A DNA stretch of 48,866 nt from Muribaculaceae bacterium (GCA_017620885.1 JAGAUF010000009.1:1-48866), one strand, 5' to 3'; positions 8,673-16,782 are shown, counted from the first letter of the stretch. Notes: a model not told the origin generated them from the letters alone. A program made the numbers and translations.

Positions 8673-10127
8673 ATGAAAATCACAGATCTTGATCCGAAGC
8701 TTGTCTGGCAGTGCTTCGATGAAATAACAAAAGTGCCGCGTCCGACGCATCATCTCAAAAAGATGGAGGAATTCCTCGTAGGATGGGCTGAAAAACATAA
8801 TATCCCCGTTAAGGTGGACGCAGTAGGCAATGTCTGCATGACTAAGCCCGCCACTCCCGGCCACGAGAATGCCCCGACAGTTATCCTTCAGGGACATCAG
8901 GATATGGTGGCTGAGAAACGTGGCGATAAAAAACACGACTTCCTTACTGATCCTATCACTACGATTGTGGACGGCGACTGGGTGAAAGCCGACGGCACCA
9001 CGCTCGGCGCCGACAACGGTATGGGTGTGGCTTCCGGTATGGCCGTTCTTCTCGACGACAGCCTCGTTCACGGCCCCATCGAGTGCCTCTTCACCGTTGA
9101 TGAGGAGCAGGGTCTTATCGGCGCCAACGGTATCCAGCCCGGATTCGTGACTGGCAAGATTCTTCTCAACCTCGACTCCGAAGACTTCGGTCAGATCGTT
9201 ATCGGCTGCGCAGGCGGTAAGGTAACGGTTGTGAAATTGCCGTTCACTCGCGAAGACGCTCCGAAGGATTACGCTTACTATCGCGTATGCATCGACCACA
9301 TGAAGGGTGGCCACTCCGGTATGGAAATCGGCCTTGGCCGCGGCAACGCCAATAAGCAGCTCTGCCGTCTCCTCTGGGAAGCCGGCCGCAAATTCGGCAT
9401 CGTCCTCGCCGACATCGACGGAGGCAACCTTGCCAATGCCATCCCACGCGAATGTCACGCCATCGCCGGCGTTCCTGCCGCTAAGAAGGCTGACTTCGAG
9501 AAATTTGTGGCAGAATTCAGCGATATGATTCACTCTGAATTCCTCCTCGCTGAAGGCCCCGACTTCATCTGCGAAGCCAAGCCTGCCGACGCTCCCGCCA
9601 AGATTATCGCTCGCGAAACAGCCGACAAGCTCATCGCAACGGTATTCGGTTGCCCCAACGGAGTTCAGGATATGTCGAACGCTGTTCCCGGCCTTATCGA
9701 GACTTCCTGCAATCTCGCTTCAATCAAAATCCTCCCCTCCGACGAGATTAAGGTTGAAGTTCACCAGCGTTCTTCCGTCGATTCACGTCGCGACGAGATA
9801 GCTGACCGCGTAAAGGCTCTCTTCGAGATGATCGGCGCAACCGTAACCTTCGACGACGCATACGTAGGTTGGGCTCCCAATCCTGAAAGCCCCGTCCTCA
9901 AAGTGGCTGAGCAGAGTTTCGAGACGCTGTTCGGTGAAAAACCGCGCGTAGAAGCCCTTCATGCCGGCCTTGAGTGCGGCCTCTTCCTTGAGAAGATGCC
10001 CGGACTGGATATGATTTCCTTCGGCCCGACGCTGAAAGACATCCACTCTCCGAGTGAAAAAGCCAATATCCCCAGCGTGAAGAAATACTGGGAATTCCTT
10101 TGCGACATCCTCAAGCGTCTTGCCTGA
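8673..10127 (+). CDS. Second PepD-like aminoacyl-histidine dipeptidase
   Basis: A 484-aa paralog of the 6445-7902 product, collinear throughout: HQD at 75-77, GADNG at 112-116, DEEQG around 143-147, HSG in the lid domain and HAGLEC near the C-terminus. All metal and catalytic positions are kept, so it should be active. The main visible differences are HQD for HMD at the first zinc site, DEEQG for NEEIG at the catalytic Glu, and changes in the lid domain, which could alter specificity. It begins 42 nt after the muramidase stop and ends before a strong terminator. Confidence 0.93.
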   Translation: MKITDLDPKLVWQCFDEITKVPRPTHHLKKMEEFLVGWAEKHNIPVKVDAVGNVCMTKPATPGHENAPTVILQGHQDMVAEKRGDKKHDFLTDPITTIVDGDWVKADGTTLGADNGMGVASGMAVLLDDSLVHGPIECLFTVDEEQGLIGANGIQPGFVTGKILLNLDSEDFGQIVIGCAGGKVTVVKLPFTREDAPKDYAYYRVCIDHMKGGHSGMEIGLGRGNANKQLCRLLWEAGRKFGIVLADIDGGNLANAIPRECHAIAGVPAAKKADFEKFVAEFSDMIHSEFLLAEGPDFICEAKPADAPAKIIARETADKLIATVFGCPNGVQDMSNAVPGLIETSCNLASIKILPSDEIKVEVHQRSSVDSRRDEIADRVKALFEMIGATVTFDDAYVGWAPNPESPVLKVAEQSFETLFGEKPRVEALHAGLECGLFLEKMPGLDMISFGPTLKDIHSPSEKANIPSVKKYWEFLCDILKRLA

Positions 10128-10142
10128 GCGATAGAATGATTC

Positions 10143-10206
10143 ATCCGCAGGATATATATATAGGTGTGCGCGCGTACATCTTAATATATCCTGCGGATTC
10201 CTTTTC
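10143..10206 (+). terminator. Rho-independent terminator after the dipeptidase operon
   Basis: A 15-bp perfect stem (ATCCGCAGGATATAT with ATATATCCTGCGGAT) closes a loop of about 26 nt and is followed by TCCTTTTC. It separates the dipeptidase unit from the next gene. Confidence 0.8.
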
Positions 10207-10258
10207 TACTTTACTAACCCGCTCCTCTATAATCACCCTTTCTGCAATTGACTCAAAT

Positions 10259-11389
10259 ATGAAAAACCTGTTCTATATAATAGCTCTTATACTGTTCTGC
10301 CTGTCGGATATATGCGCGCAGGAATTTCATGATGCCGTTCTGAATGATGTTCATAACGGTAATCCCAAGTCGATCACATATTTGGATGAGAATTTCAAAG
10401 AATTGAAAAAGTATGAATATTTCTCCGACGGCCGTCTCAACGATAGCAGCTGCAGTTTTGAGTATGATGAAAATGGTTACTGCATTTTGAAAAGAGAAAA
10501 CGGAATCCTTTTTATCACCGAAACGAGCTATGAATATGAGAATCTCGTGGGCGTCATTGTCTGTACGAAGGAGCAAAAGAACAATATGAGCCTGATTCAT
10601 AATTACAGCAACGTCACATTCCCTTTCCCTGAATCTGAAGTTGAGGCCGGGGCCGTTCTGGGTATGATGAGCTACGATGAGCTCCTTTTCAGCCGATACG
10701 TGGTGGATGAGAAAGGCAACTGGGTATCGCGCACTGTAACGGATGATTCCGGTAAAAAATATACAGAGCACCGTAAGATAGTATATTGGGATGATGTGAC
10801 GATGGATTGGCCGTATACGGACGTCGTGAACAGTATGACGCCGCCGGCGGTGGATTTCAGGCAGAATATCATCTCCGTGCATCCCGGCTTTTTGCTTCTC
10901 TATCATTTCGGATGGATAAATCCCTCCGCATCGCTCGAAGAGGAGGTGAAATTGCTTCGTCAGGCCGGTGCTGATCCCGCTTTCTGGACATCGGGCTATC
11001 GTAAAAATGATGTGGAGGTCGTATATGGCCGCGAATACTCCGCAAAATCATTCGTCCTTCCCAATTCCGACATCATCGTAAAGGATTTTGTATTCTGTGT
11101 TGATTCTGAGGAAAATGGTAAGCGTGTCGTGAATTATTATTTTAAGTTTTACGGCGACGATTATGGAAGTATGGATGAAGCTAATAAAGTGGCTGAAGAA
11201 TTTTTAGACGAGATGAAAGCGCAAATTGAAGAAATTACTGATGGTGAATACTTCGACCAAATATCCGACGATCCCAAGCGCAAGGAGCAATCTTGGCGTT
11301 TGGATACTCCGGGAGCAAGAATCGATATTGGGCTGGAGTACAATGTTTCGCATTATTACGTCTTCCTCATTATGCCTACGCTGAGGTGA
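10259..11389 (+). CDS. Exported protein of unknown function, 376 aa
   Basis: The start at 10259 is chosen because it gives a clean signal peptide (MKNLFYIIALILFCLSDICA, cleavage before QEF); an upstream ATG at 10100 lies in the previous gene and terminator. The N-terminal half has YD-repeat-like phrases (LKKYEYFSDGRLNDSS, FEYDENGYCILKREN, YVVDEKGNWVSRTV), the pattern of proteins made of short beta strands. The C-terminal half (from about NAVHPGFLL onward) is mixed alpha/beta with no catalytic motif I can name. It is predicted to be periplasmic or surface located. I do not recognise a family for the whole protein. Confidence 0.75.
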   Translation: MKNLFYIIALILFCLSDICAQEFHDAVLNDVHNGNPKSITYLDENFKELKKYEYFSDGRLNDSSCSFEYDENGYCILKRENGILFITETSYEYENLVGVIVCTKEQKNNMSLIHNYSNVTFPFPESEVEAGAVLGMMSYDELLFSRYVVDEKGNWVSRTVTDDSGKKYTEHRKIVYWDDVTMDWPYTDVVNSMTPPAVDFRQNIISVHPGFLLLYHFGWINPSASLEEEVKLLRQAGADPAFWTSGYRKNDVEVVYGREYSAKSFVLPNSDIIVKDFVFCVDSEENGKRVVNYYFKFYGDDYGSMDEANKVAEEFLDEMKAQIEEITDGEYFDQISDDPKRKEQSWRLDTPGARIDIGLEYNVSHYYVFLIMPTLR

Positions 11390-11453
11390 ACTTTATATTG
11401 TTGCTCCGTGTTAATAATCCGGAAACCGATTTAATGCCAAAAACACACAAACT

Positions 11454-11945
11454 ATGAAAATTCTGAAATTATTATCGCTCTGCCTTCTGGCAGTCGCAGC
11501 AGTCTCATGTACCGGCGACGAGGCAGAGAAAGTGGCCGCAAAACTTAACAATGGAGAACAGCTTACGCAGCAGGAATACGGCGTGGCAATTGATTATTGC
11601 GGAAAATTCGCAGAGAAGGCCGAAGGTCTGCAGGCGTCGATTGATGCGCTGCCGGATGATTCGTCCACGGCTGACAAGGATGCTGAGAAACTTGCGGACT
11701 TGAAAGAGAAATATCCATACCTTGATCTGTTCAATAAGGCTATTCAGTCGGCGACTCAAGATCAGGTAGGGAAGGACAACGTTAAGAAAATCAACCGTTA
11801 CGCGTCGCTTGTATGGTTCAGTGCCCCGCAATGGGCCACTATTTCTACCAATCCTGATGCAGTAGGATTAGTAGAGGAAACCCCTTCAAACGATAGCGAT
11901 ACTGCTGTGATTATGGGCGCGACAGGCGAAACTGTTGTGAAATAA
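11454..11945 (+). CDS. Small lipoprotein of unknown function, 163 aa
   Basis: A lipoprotein signal (MKILKLLSLCLLAVAAVSC, lipobox VSC with Cys19) is followed by an acidic helical domain (AEKVAAKLNNGEQLTQQEYG, later EKLADLKEKYPYLDLFNKAI). No motif is recognisable. It follows the 10259 gene by 64 nt on the same strand and ends before a terminator at 12017. The NGEQLTQQEY segment resembles a helix-turn used in small Bacteroidota lipoproteins, but this is only an impression. Confidence 0.75.
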   Translation: MKILKLLSLCLLAVAAVSCTGDEAEKVAAKLNNGEQLTQQEYGVAIDYCGKFAEKAEGLQASIDALPDDSSTADKDAEKLADLKEKYPYLDLFNKAIQSATQDQVGKDNVKKINRYASLVWFSAPQWATISTNPDAVGLVEETPSNDSDTAVIMGATGETVVK

Positions 11946-12016
11946 CTTGAAAAATTGATGATATTCAGAAGCCGTAAGAACGGATTCTGAAATAAACCAA
12001 ATCATTTTTGTGTCTT

Positions 12017-12058
12017 GGAAGCGGAGATGCCCGTCCGGGGTGTTTCCGCCTCCTTTTT
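12017..12058 (+). terminator. Rho-independent terminator after the 163-aa lipoprotein
   Basis: GGAAGCGGA.. pairs with ..TCCGCCTCC, extended inward by a GCCC/GGGG core, and is followed by TTTTT. The roughly 225 nt after it (12060-12284) are A/T rich and show nothing I can support. Confidence 0.8.
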
Positions 12059-12284
12059 ATATGGAGATGTAAGCTTATTGTATTTGTTTTTGGAATGAAA
12101 TGTTAAAAAGGGGGATGAAAAATGATGTTTAATAACAGATATTCCCCGGGTGCAAAAGTCTTGATATTTTACAGGTGTAAAATAATTGAAGTTGGAAATA
12201 GTCTTTTTAAATTATATTTGTCTGAATATGCGCTGTTTGGGATGACTTCGCTTTACAAATGAAAAAAATTTTAGGTCATTAAGA

Positions 12285-12316
12285 TTTGCATTACATTAAA
12301 TTATTTTGTAATTTTG
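12285..12316 (+). promoter_or_regulatory. Bacteroidota-type promoter inside the glmS upstream region
   Basis: TTTG at 12285-12288, 20 nt, TAATTTTG at 12309-12316: both boxes are perfect and the spacing equals that of rpsA and pepD. There is no evident protein frame downstream for more than 600 nt, which implies an RNA gene starting near 12322. Confidence 0.8.
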
Positions 12317-12321
12317 CAGTC

Positions 12322-12595
12322 GAGTTGGTGAGACAACTCCCCCTCGGCTGCGAGACGCCGGCGAGCGGGTAGATGAAATGATGAAAATTCCGGCTGTATC
12401 GACAGCAATGTCGCGGTTTCTTACATTCCCCAAGTGGTTGCACGTCTTTATTTGCGTTAATCCAACCTTTATAATACCACGGGAAACTTAAACTGCTAAA
12501 GTACAATTGAGAAGAATTGAAAATATACGGCTTATCTAACACCATGAAAACGACCACGAGGTGAGTGGCCGCGACTGGAATTTTCATCATACATC
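12322..12595 (+). ncRNA. Candidate structured non-coding RNA of about 270 nt
   Basis: Starts just after a perfect promoter. Its 5' end folds as GAGTTG/CAACTC (12322-12339). A perfect 12-bp long-range helix pairs 12380-12391 (GATGAAAATTCC) with 12577-12588 (GGAATTTTCATC); inside it sit a small hairpin (12393-12406, GCTGT-ATCG-ACAGC) and a second long-range helix of 7 bp, GTCGCGG (12410-12416) with CCGCGAC (12569-12575). Further hairpins: GGTTG/CAACC (12436-12467), CAATT/AATTG (12504-12519), CCAC/GTGG (12554-12568). A pyrimidine-rich tract ending in TTTTT follows (to 12640). A micro-frame MKTTTR (12544-12564) is present, probably by chance. It is not tmRNA, RNase P or SRP RNA; a diverged 6S-like RNA remains possible. 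The 3' end is uncertain. Confidence 0.5.
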
Positions 12596-12709
12596 TTGTT
12601 CCCTTTCTCTTTCTTCTTTTCATCCTCCGGTTGCCTTTTTACTCTTGATATGTTCTGTGTTAGTGTTGTGTTAGTATACGGCAAGAAGTTTCATATTTTT
12701 CATAATATT

Positions 12710-12741
12710 CTTGCTTTCACTTCTTTTTTTTATTAATTTTG
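12710..12741 (+). promoter_or_regulatory. Probable promoter of glmS
   Basis: TAATTTTG at 12734-12741 is a full -7 match. Twenty nt upstream the -33 element reads CTTG (12710-12713), one base off TTTG. It puts transcription start near 12748, leaving a leader of about 235 nt before glmS. Confidence 0.65.
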
Positions 12742-12747
12742 CACCGC

Positions 12748-12982
12748 CTGAATTCGGCATCGACGCTTTTAAAAAGGTGTCGAGTGCGTATGCACGTGCC
12801 GGAAATTCTGTTTTATGCAGTTGAACCTCAGGAGGGAAGAATGCTGTACGGATCGTAATCTTTATGAAAATCTTTTTGATAACGTCCTAATCCGGCCATA
12901 CGGTTTTTCCTTTCCGGGTGCGCGGCCTATTAGAATGTGTCCGCGTAATTTTTAATTTGAATCAGATAAGAAGTTTTAATTT
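12748..12982 (+). promoter_or_regulatory. Structured 5' leader of glmS with a compact three-way junction
   Basis: P1 pairs GAATT-CGGCA (12750-12759) with TGCCG-GA-AATTC (12797-12808, GA bulged). P2 is TCGACGCT.. with ..GGTGTCGA (12760-12783). P3 is GTGC-GTAT-GCAC (12784-12795). There are no unpaired bases between P1/P2 and P2/P3, and one between P3/P1. About 110 nt further on comes a GC hairpin with a U-rich tail just before the start codon (12920-12958). GlmS makes glucosamine-6-phosphate, and its gene is RNA-controlled in Firmicutes (glmS ribozyme) and enterobacteria (GlmZ); this fold resembles neither. A regulatory role is inference. Confidence 0.5.
12920..12958 (+). terminator. Possible attenuator just before glmS
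   Basis: GCGCGG (12920-12925) pairs with CCGCGT (12941-12946) across a 15-nt loop and is followed by AATTTTTAATTT, only 25 nt before the glmS ATG. The position fits an attenuator rather than an end-of-gene terminator. GGCC at 12894-12897 could compete with the 5' arm. The stem is short, hence the low confidence. Confidence 0.35.
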
Positions 12983-14827
12983 ATGTGTGGTATTGTAGGT
13001 TATGTAGGTGGTGGAAATGTATATGACATCCTTATAGGAGGTCTTCACCGTCTCGAATACCGTGGCTATGACAGCGCCGGCGTTGCTTTGGAATCTCCCT
13101 CCGGGAAATTGAGCGTTTACAAAACGCTTGGCAAAGTCAGCAATCTCGAAGCATTTTGCAAAGACAAAGATACAGATGCCTCTGTAGGTATTGCTCATAC
13201 TCGTTGGGCTACTCATGGCGAGCCGTCCGACTGTAATGCTCATCCTCACTACTCCGAGGACGGCAATATAGCGATTGTGCATAATGGCACGATTGAAAAC
13301 TATAAGATTATCAAAGACGCGCTGACCCAGCACGGATGCACTTTTAAATCTGAAACGGATACGGAGGTGCTCGCCCAGCTTATTGAATATGTACGCGTGA
13401 CGAATAATTGTTCACTCGTCGACGCTGTCCGCGAGGCTCTTAAAGAAGTCATTGGAGCGTATGCGATTGCTGTGATAGAAAAAGATCACCCCGATACGAT
13501 TGTTGCCGCACGCCAGAGCAGTCCGCTCGTTGTCGGAATAGGCGACGGCGAATATTTCCTTGCCTCCGACGCCACTCCGTTTGTGGAATTTACCGACAAG
13601 GTGGTGTATGTGGACGACGGACAGATCGCGGTCATCACACGTGGCGAACCGCTTCGTTTGCTCGACCTTGACAATAAAGAGAGCAATGTAGATGTCAAGA
13701 AATTGAAAATGTCTATCTCGCAGCTCGAAAAAGGCGGCTATCCGCATTTTATGCTCAAAGAGATTTTCGAGCAGCCCGAAACGCTGCGCGACTGTATCCG
13801 CGGTAGAGTTGTGGAAGGCGGCAAGCGCGTCATACTCAATGGAGTATTCGATAATCAGGAGAAATTCCTGAAAGCGGAGAGAATCATTCTCGTGGCTTGT
13901 GGCACTTCATGGCATGCTTCGCTCATCGGTAAATATCTCCTTCAGGATATGTGCCGTATCCCGGTGGAGGTGGAATACGCAAGTGAATTCCGATACTCCA
14001 ATCCCGTCATCATCGACCGCGACATCGTAATCGCAGTATCTCAGTCGGGCGAAACGGCCGATACGCTCGCCGCAATCAAGATAGCCAAGAAAATGGGCGC
14101 CTTTGTTTACGGTATAAGTAATGTAGTAGGCTCGTCAATACCGCGCGAAACCGACAGCGGTACATATATCCATGTCGGTCCTGAGATTGGCGTGGCTTCT
14201 ACGAAAGCCTTCACAGGGCAGGTGATGGTGCTCACGCTCCTTGCTGTCTGCATAGGCCAGCTGCGCGGTCATCTAAATGCCGAGCAGGTGCAGAAACTCG
14301 GCGAGGCAATCCTCAAGATACCTGCCTACGTAAAGGAAACGCTTAAACTTGACAAGACCATCGAACGTCTGTCGCTCATATATACCTACGCGCATAACTT
14401 CCTTTATCTCGGTCGCGGATATTCATATCCGGTGGCCTTGGAGGGTGCTCTTAAGCTGAAGGAAATCAGCTATATACACGCTGAAGGTTATCCCGCTGCC
14501 GAGATGAAACACGGCCCGATCGCGCTGATTGACTCCGAAATGCCTTCCGTCATCATCGCGCCCAAAGATCATCTTTACGATAAGATTGTCAGCAACGTGC
14601 AGCAGGTCAAAGCTCGCGGAGGCAGCATTATCGCCATTGTTTCTGACGGCGACGAGACGATTTCCGGCATCGCCGACCATGTCTTGAAGGTGCCCGACGT
14701 GCCCGAATGTCTGACGCCCATCATTACGAGCATACCGCTTCAGCTCCTCAGCTATCATATCGCCATCAATAAAGGAAAGGACGTCGATATGCCGCGCAAT
14801 CTCGCAAAGTCAGTCACGGTAGAATAA
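12983..14827 (+). CDS. glmS: Glutamine--fructose-6-phosphate aminotransferase (isomerizing)
   Basis: GlmS converts fructose-6-phosphate and glutamine to glucosamine-6-phosphate, the first step toward UDP-GlcNAc for peptidoglycan and lipid A. The 614-aa product begins MCGIVGYVGG, with Cys2 as the glutaminase nucleophile after Met removal, and has the glutaminase motifs HRLEYRGYDSAG and HTRWATHGEPSDCNAHPH. Two SIS domains follow (ACGTSWHASLIGKYL, AVSQSGETADTLAAI) and the C-terminal ..PRNLAKSVTVE typical of the family. Its upstream kilobase is unusual for a biosynthetic gene. Confidence 0.98.
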   Translation: MCGIVGYVGGGNVYDILIGGLHRLEYRGYDSAGVALESPSGKLSVYKTLGKVSNLEAFCKDKDTDASVGIAHTRWATHGEPSDCNAHPHYSEDGNIAIVHNGTIENYKIIKDALTQHGCTFKSETDTEVLAQLIEYVRVTNNCSLVDAVREALKEVIGAYAIAVIEKDHPDTIVAARQSSPLVVGIGDGEYFLASDATPFVEFTDKVVYVDDGQIAVITRGEPLRLLDLDNKESNVDVKKLKMSISQLEKGGYPHFMLKEIFEQPETLRDCIRGRVVEGGKRVILNGVFDNQEKFLKAERIILVACGTSWHASLIGKYLLQDMCRIPVEVEYASEFRYSNPVIIDRDIVIAVSQSGETADTLAAIKIAKKMGAFVYGISNVVGSSIPRETDSGTYIHVGPEIGVASTKAFTGQVMVLTLLAVCIGQLRGHLNAEQVQKLGEAILKIPAYVKETLKLDKTIERLSLIYTYAHNFLYLGRGYSYPVALEGALKLKEISYIHAEGYPAAEMKHGPIALIDSEMPSVIIAPKDHLYDKIVSNVQQVKARGGSIIAIVSDGDETISGIADHVLKVPDVPECLTPIITSIPLQLLSYHIAINKGKDVDMPRNLAKSVTVE

Positions 14828-14839
14828 ATCTTCGCATAG

Positions 14840-14893
14840 CATCGCGCAATAGTCAAATGATATGGAGCGGCACTCCGCAGTCGCGATGTTTTG
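14840..14893 (+). terminator. Likely terminator downstream of glmS
   Basis: CATCGCG (14840-14846) pairs with CGCGATG (14882-14888), with an inner GGAG/CTCC stem, followed by TTTTG. An alternative pairing GTCAAA/TTTGAC overlaps it. The stem is fair and the T-run short. Confidence 0.45.
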
Positions 14894-14941
14894 ACTTTGC
14901 TAATGTTGATTTGCTTGATAATCAATTAGATAATATATGTA

Positions 14942-14968
14942 TTCAAAGGCGTCTCTGACGCCTTTGAA
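14942..14968. repeat. Perfect 12-bp inverted repeat with a 3-nt loop
   Basis: TTCAAAGGCGTC, TCT, GACGCCTTTGAA: all 12 pairs are Watson-Crick. No T-run follows on either strand, so it does not look like an ordinary terminator. It lies about 75 nt before the promoter of the tRNA-tuf cluster, in the 308-nt glmS-tRNA gap, which otherwise holds only the terminator and promoter listed here. Confidence 0.7.
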
Positions 14969-15043
14969 CGTATAGGGCGATAGGGGATTAATCTCGTGGG
15001 CGGAATTTATTCCGCAGAAAAAATGCATTTTTTTAGCGAAAAA

Positions 15044-15075
15044 CTTGCACGGGGAGATTTTTGTTATTAACTTTG
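15044..15075 (+). promoter_or_regulatory. Promoter of the tRNA-tuf cluster
   Basis: TAACTTTG at 15068-15075 is a full -7 match; CTTG at 15044-15047, 20 nt upstream, is one base off the -33 consensus. Transcription would start about 55 nt before tRNA-Tyr. Confidence 0.65.
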
Positions 15076-15135
15076 CACTCGATTTCGGTTTTGAGGCCGG
15101 GCAGCGGTCCGACATACTCATCCGGGGTCAATTAG

Positions 15136-15218
15136 GGGCGAATACCAGAGTGGCCAAATGGGGCAGACTGTAAATCTGCTGGTTTATACCTTCGGTGGTT
15201 CGAATCCATCTTCGCCCA
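15136..15218 (+). tRNA. tRNA-Tyr (GTA)
   Basis: Class II tRNA of 83 nt. Acceptor GGGCGAA/TTCGCCC, anticodon stem GCAGA/TCTGC with loop CTGTAAA (anticodon GTA), a long variable arm, and T arm GGTTCGAATCC. The 3' CCA is not encoded (ACA follows). Confidence 0.96.
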
Positions 15219-15226
15219 CACAAATT

Positions 15227-15299
15227 GCGGAAGTAGCTCAGTTGGTAGAGCATCAGCCTTCCAAGCTGAGGGTCGCGAGTTCGAACCTCGTCTTCCGCT
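15227..15299 (+). tRNA. tRNA-Gly (TCC)
   Basis: 73 nt, acceptor GCGGAAG/CTTCCGC, D arm GCTC/GAGC, anticodon stem TCAGC/GCTGA with loop CTTCCAA (TCC), T stem GCGAG/CTCGT with one G-U pair. CCA is not encoded. It lies 8 nt after tRNA-Tyr. Confidence 0.96.
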
Positions 15300-15308
15300 C
15301 TTTTTCTT

Positions 15309-15380
<72 letters not shown>

Positions 15381-15406
15381 CAAAATGGTGAATATCCTGT
15401 CGCGGT

Positions 15407-15433
15407 AAGCCGGCTTATCTTTGCTGGCTTTTT
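15407..15433 (+). terminator. Hairpin with T-run between tRNA-Thr and tuf
   Basis: AAGCCGGC pairs with GCTGGCTT (one G-T pair) and is followed directly by TTT. It may set the ratio of tRNA to tuf transcripts, since I find no clear full promoter between it and tuf (61 nt). Confidence 0.55.
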
Positions 15434-15494
15434 GCGGTAAAGAATAGCCGCCGTCAATGTGAAATAATTTAATCAAAATAACAGTAGCAAAATT

Positions 15495-16682
15495 ATGGCT
15501 AAAGAAAAATTCGAAAGAACCAAACCGCACGTGAACATCGGTACGATCGGTCACGTCGACCACGGTAAGACTACTCTTACTGCTGCTATCACCAAAGTGC
15601 TTGCTGAAAAAGGTCTTTCTGAAGCTCGTTCATTCGATTCTATCGACAACGCTCCTGAAGAGAAAGAGCGTGGTATTACTATTAATACCGCTCACGTAGA
15701 GTATGAAACTGCTAACCGTCACTACGCTCACGTAGACTGCCCGGGACACGCCGACTATGTAAAGAACATGGTAACTGGTGCTGCTCAGATGGACGGTGCT
15801 ATCATCGTTGTGGCTGCTACCGACGGTCCGATGCCTCAGACTCGCGAGCACATCCTTCTCGCTCGTCAGGTGAACGTTCCGCGTCTGGTTGTCTTCATGA
15901 ACAAGTGTGACATGGTAGACGACGAAGAGATGCTCGAACTCGTTGAGATGGATATGCGTGATCTCCTTTCACAGTACGAATACGATGGTGACGAGACTCC
16001 TATCATCCGTGGTTCCGCACTCGGCGCTCTTAACGGAGAACCGCAGTGGGTAGAGAAAGTTATGGAGCTTATGGATGCTGTTGGTACTTGGATTCCGCTG
16101 CCTCCGCGTGACATTGATAAACCGTTCATCATGCCGGTTGAGGACGTCTTCTCAATCACTGGTCGTGGTACTGTTGCCACCGGCCGTATCGAAGCTGGTA
16201 TCGTTAAGGTAGGTGACGAAGTTCAGATCCTCGGTCTTGGTGCTGACCGCAAGTCGGTTGTTACCGGTGTCGAGATGTTCCGTAAGATCCTCGATGAGGG
16301 TGAGGCTGGTGATAACGTAGGTCTGCTCCTCCGTGGTATCGACAAGAACGAAGTTCGTCGTGGTATGGTAATCTGCCACCCGGGTCAGGTTAAGCCTCAC
16401 GATCACTTCAAGGCTCAGGTTTATATCCTGAAGAAAGAAGAGGGTGGTCGTCACACTCCGTTCCACAACAAATATCGTCCTCAGTTCTACATCCGTACGC
16501 TTGACGTAACCGGTGAGATCACTCTCCCCGAGGGTATCAAGATGGTAATGCCGGGCGACAATGTAGAGATCGATGTTAAGCTCATCACTCCCGTTGCTTG
16601 CGATCAGGGTCTTCGCTTCGCTATCCGTGAAGGTGGCCGTACGGTTGGTTCCGGTCAGATCACATCCGTTATCGACGATTAA
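15495..16682 (+). CDS. tuf: Elongation factor Tu
   Basis: EF-Tu carries aminoacyl-tRNA to the ribosome as a GTP complex. The 395-aa product has G1 GHVDHGKT (19-26), the switch I sequence [18 protein letters not shown]3 DCPGH, and G4 NKCD in [15 protein letters not shown]. Beta-barrel domains 2 and 3 follow ([29 protein letters not shown]) and it ends [11 protein letters not shown]. Codon use is strongly biased, as expected for a highly expressed gene. It sits in the classical tRNA-tuf-tRNA-secE arrangement. Confidence 0.99.
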   Translation: MAKEKFERTKPHVNIGTIGHVDHGKTTLTAAITKVLAEKGLSEARSFDSIDNAPEEKERGITINTAHVEYETANRHYAHVDCPGHADYVKNMVTGAAQMDGAIIVVAATDGPMPQTREHILLARQVNVPRLVVFMNKCDMVDDEEMLELVEMDMRDLLSQYEYDGDETPIIRGSALGALNGEPQWVEKVMELMDAVGTWIPLPPRDIDKPFIMPVEDVFSITGRGTVATGRIEAGIVKVGDEVQILGLGADRKSVVTGVEMFRKILDEGEAGDNVGLLLRGIDKNEVRRGMVICHPGQVKPHDHFKAQVYILKKEEGGRHTPFHNKYRPQFYIRTLDVTGEITLPEGIKMVMPGDNVEIDVKLITPVACDQGLRFAIREGGRTVGSGQITSVIDD

Positions 16683-16749
16683 TTTGCCTCTTGTGGCATA
16701 AATGTTCCGCTTAAGCTTAGGCTGACGGGACAGACAAAATAAAAAAAGA

Positions 16750-16777
16750 GGGGCTTTCCGCCTGAGTGGAAAGCCCC
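16750..16777 (-). terminator. Strong hairpin after tuf, oriented as a minus-strand terminator
   Basis: GGGGCTTTCC and GGAAAGCCCC form a perfect 10-bp stem with an 8-nt loop. On the plus strand no T-run follows and tRNA-Trp begins 5 nt later. On the minus strand the hairpin is followed by CTCTTTTTTTATTTT, a good terminator tail. It would stop antisense transcription entering tuf, or act as an mRNA/tRNA processing structure in the sense direction. Confidence 0.6.
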
Positions 16778-16782
16778 GACAT

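Noticed and set aside
12544-12564. Threonine-rich leader peptide MKTTTR
   Set aside because: Six codons inside a predicted helix of the candidate RNA, with no threonine gene downstream; probably chance.
12375-12595. RNase P RNA or tmRNA at the candidate RNA locus
   Set aside because: GATGAAAATTCCGGC and CGGCTTATC look a little like RNase P core segments, but they do not pair to form P4, GAAAGUCC is missing and the length is too short. No tmRNA acceptor or tag frame is present.
12797-12860. SRP RNA domain IV in the glmS leader (TTGAACCTCAGGAGGGAAG)
   Set aside because: The GAACC..TCAGG..GGAA order is suggestive, but the AGCAGC partner and a proper GGAA tetraloop helix are absent.
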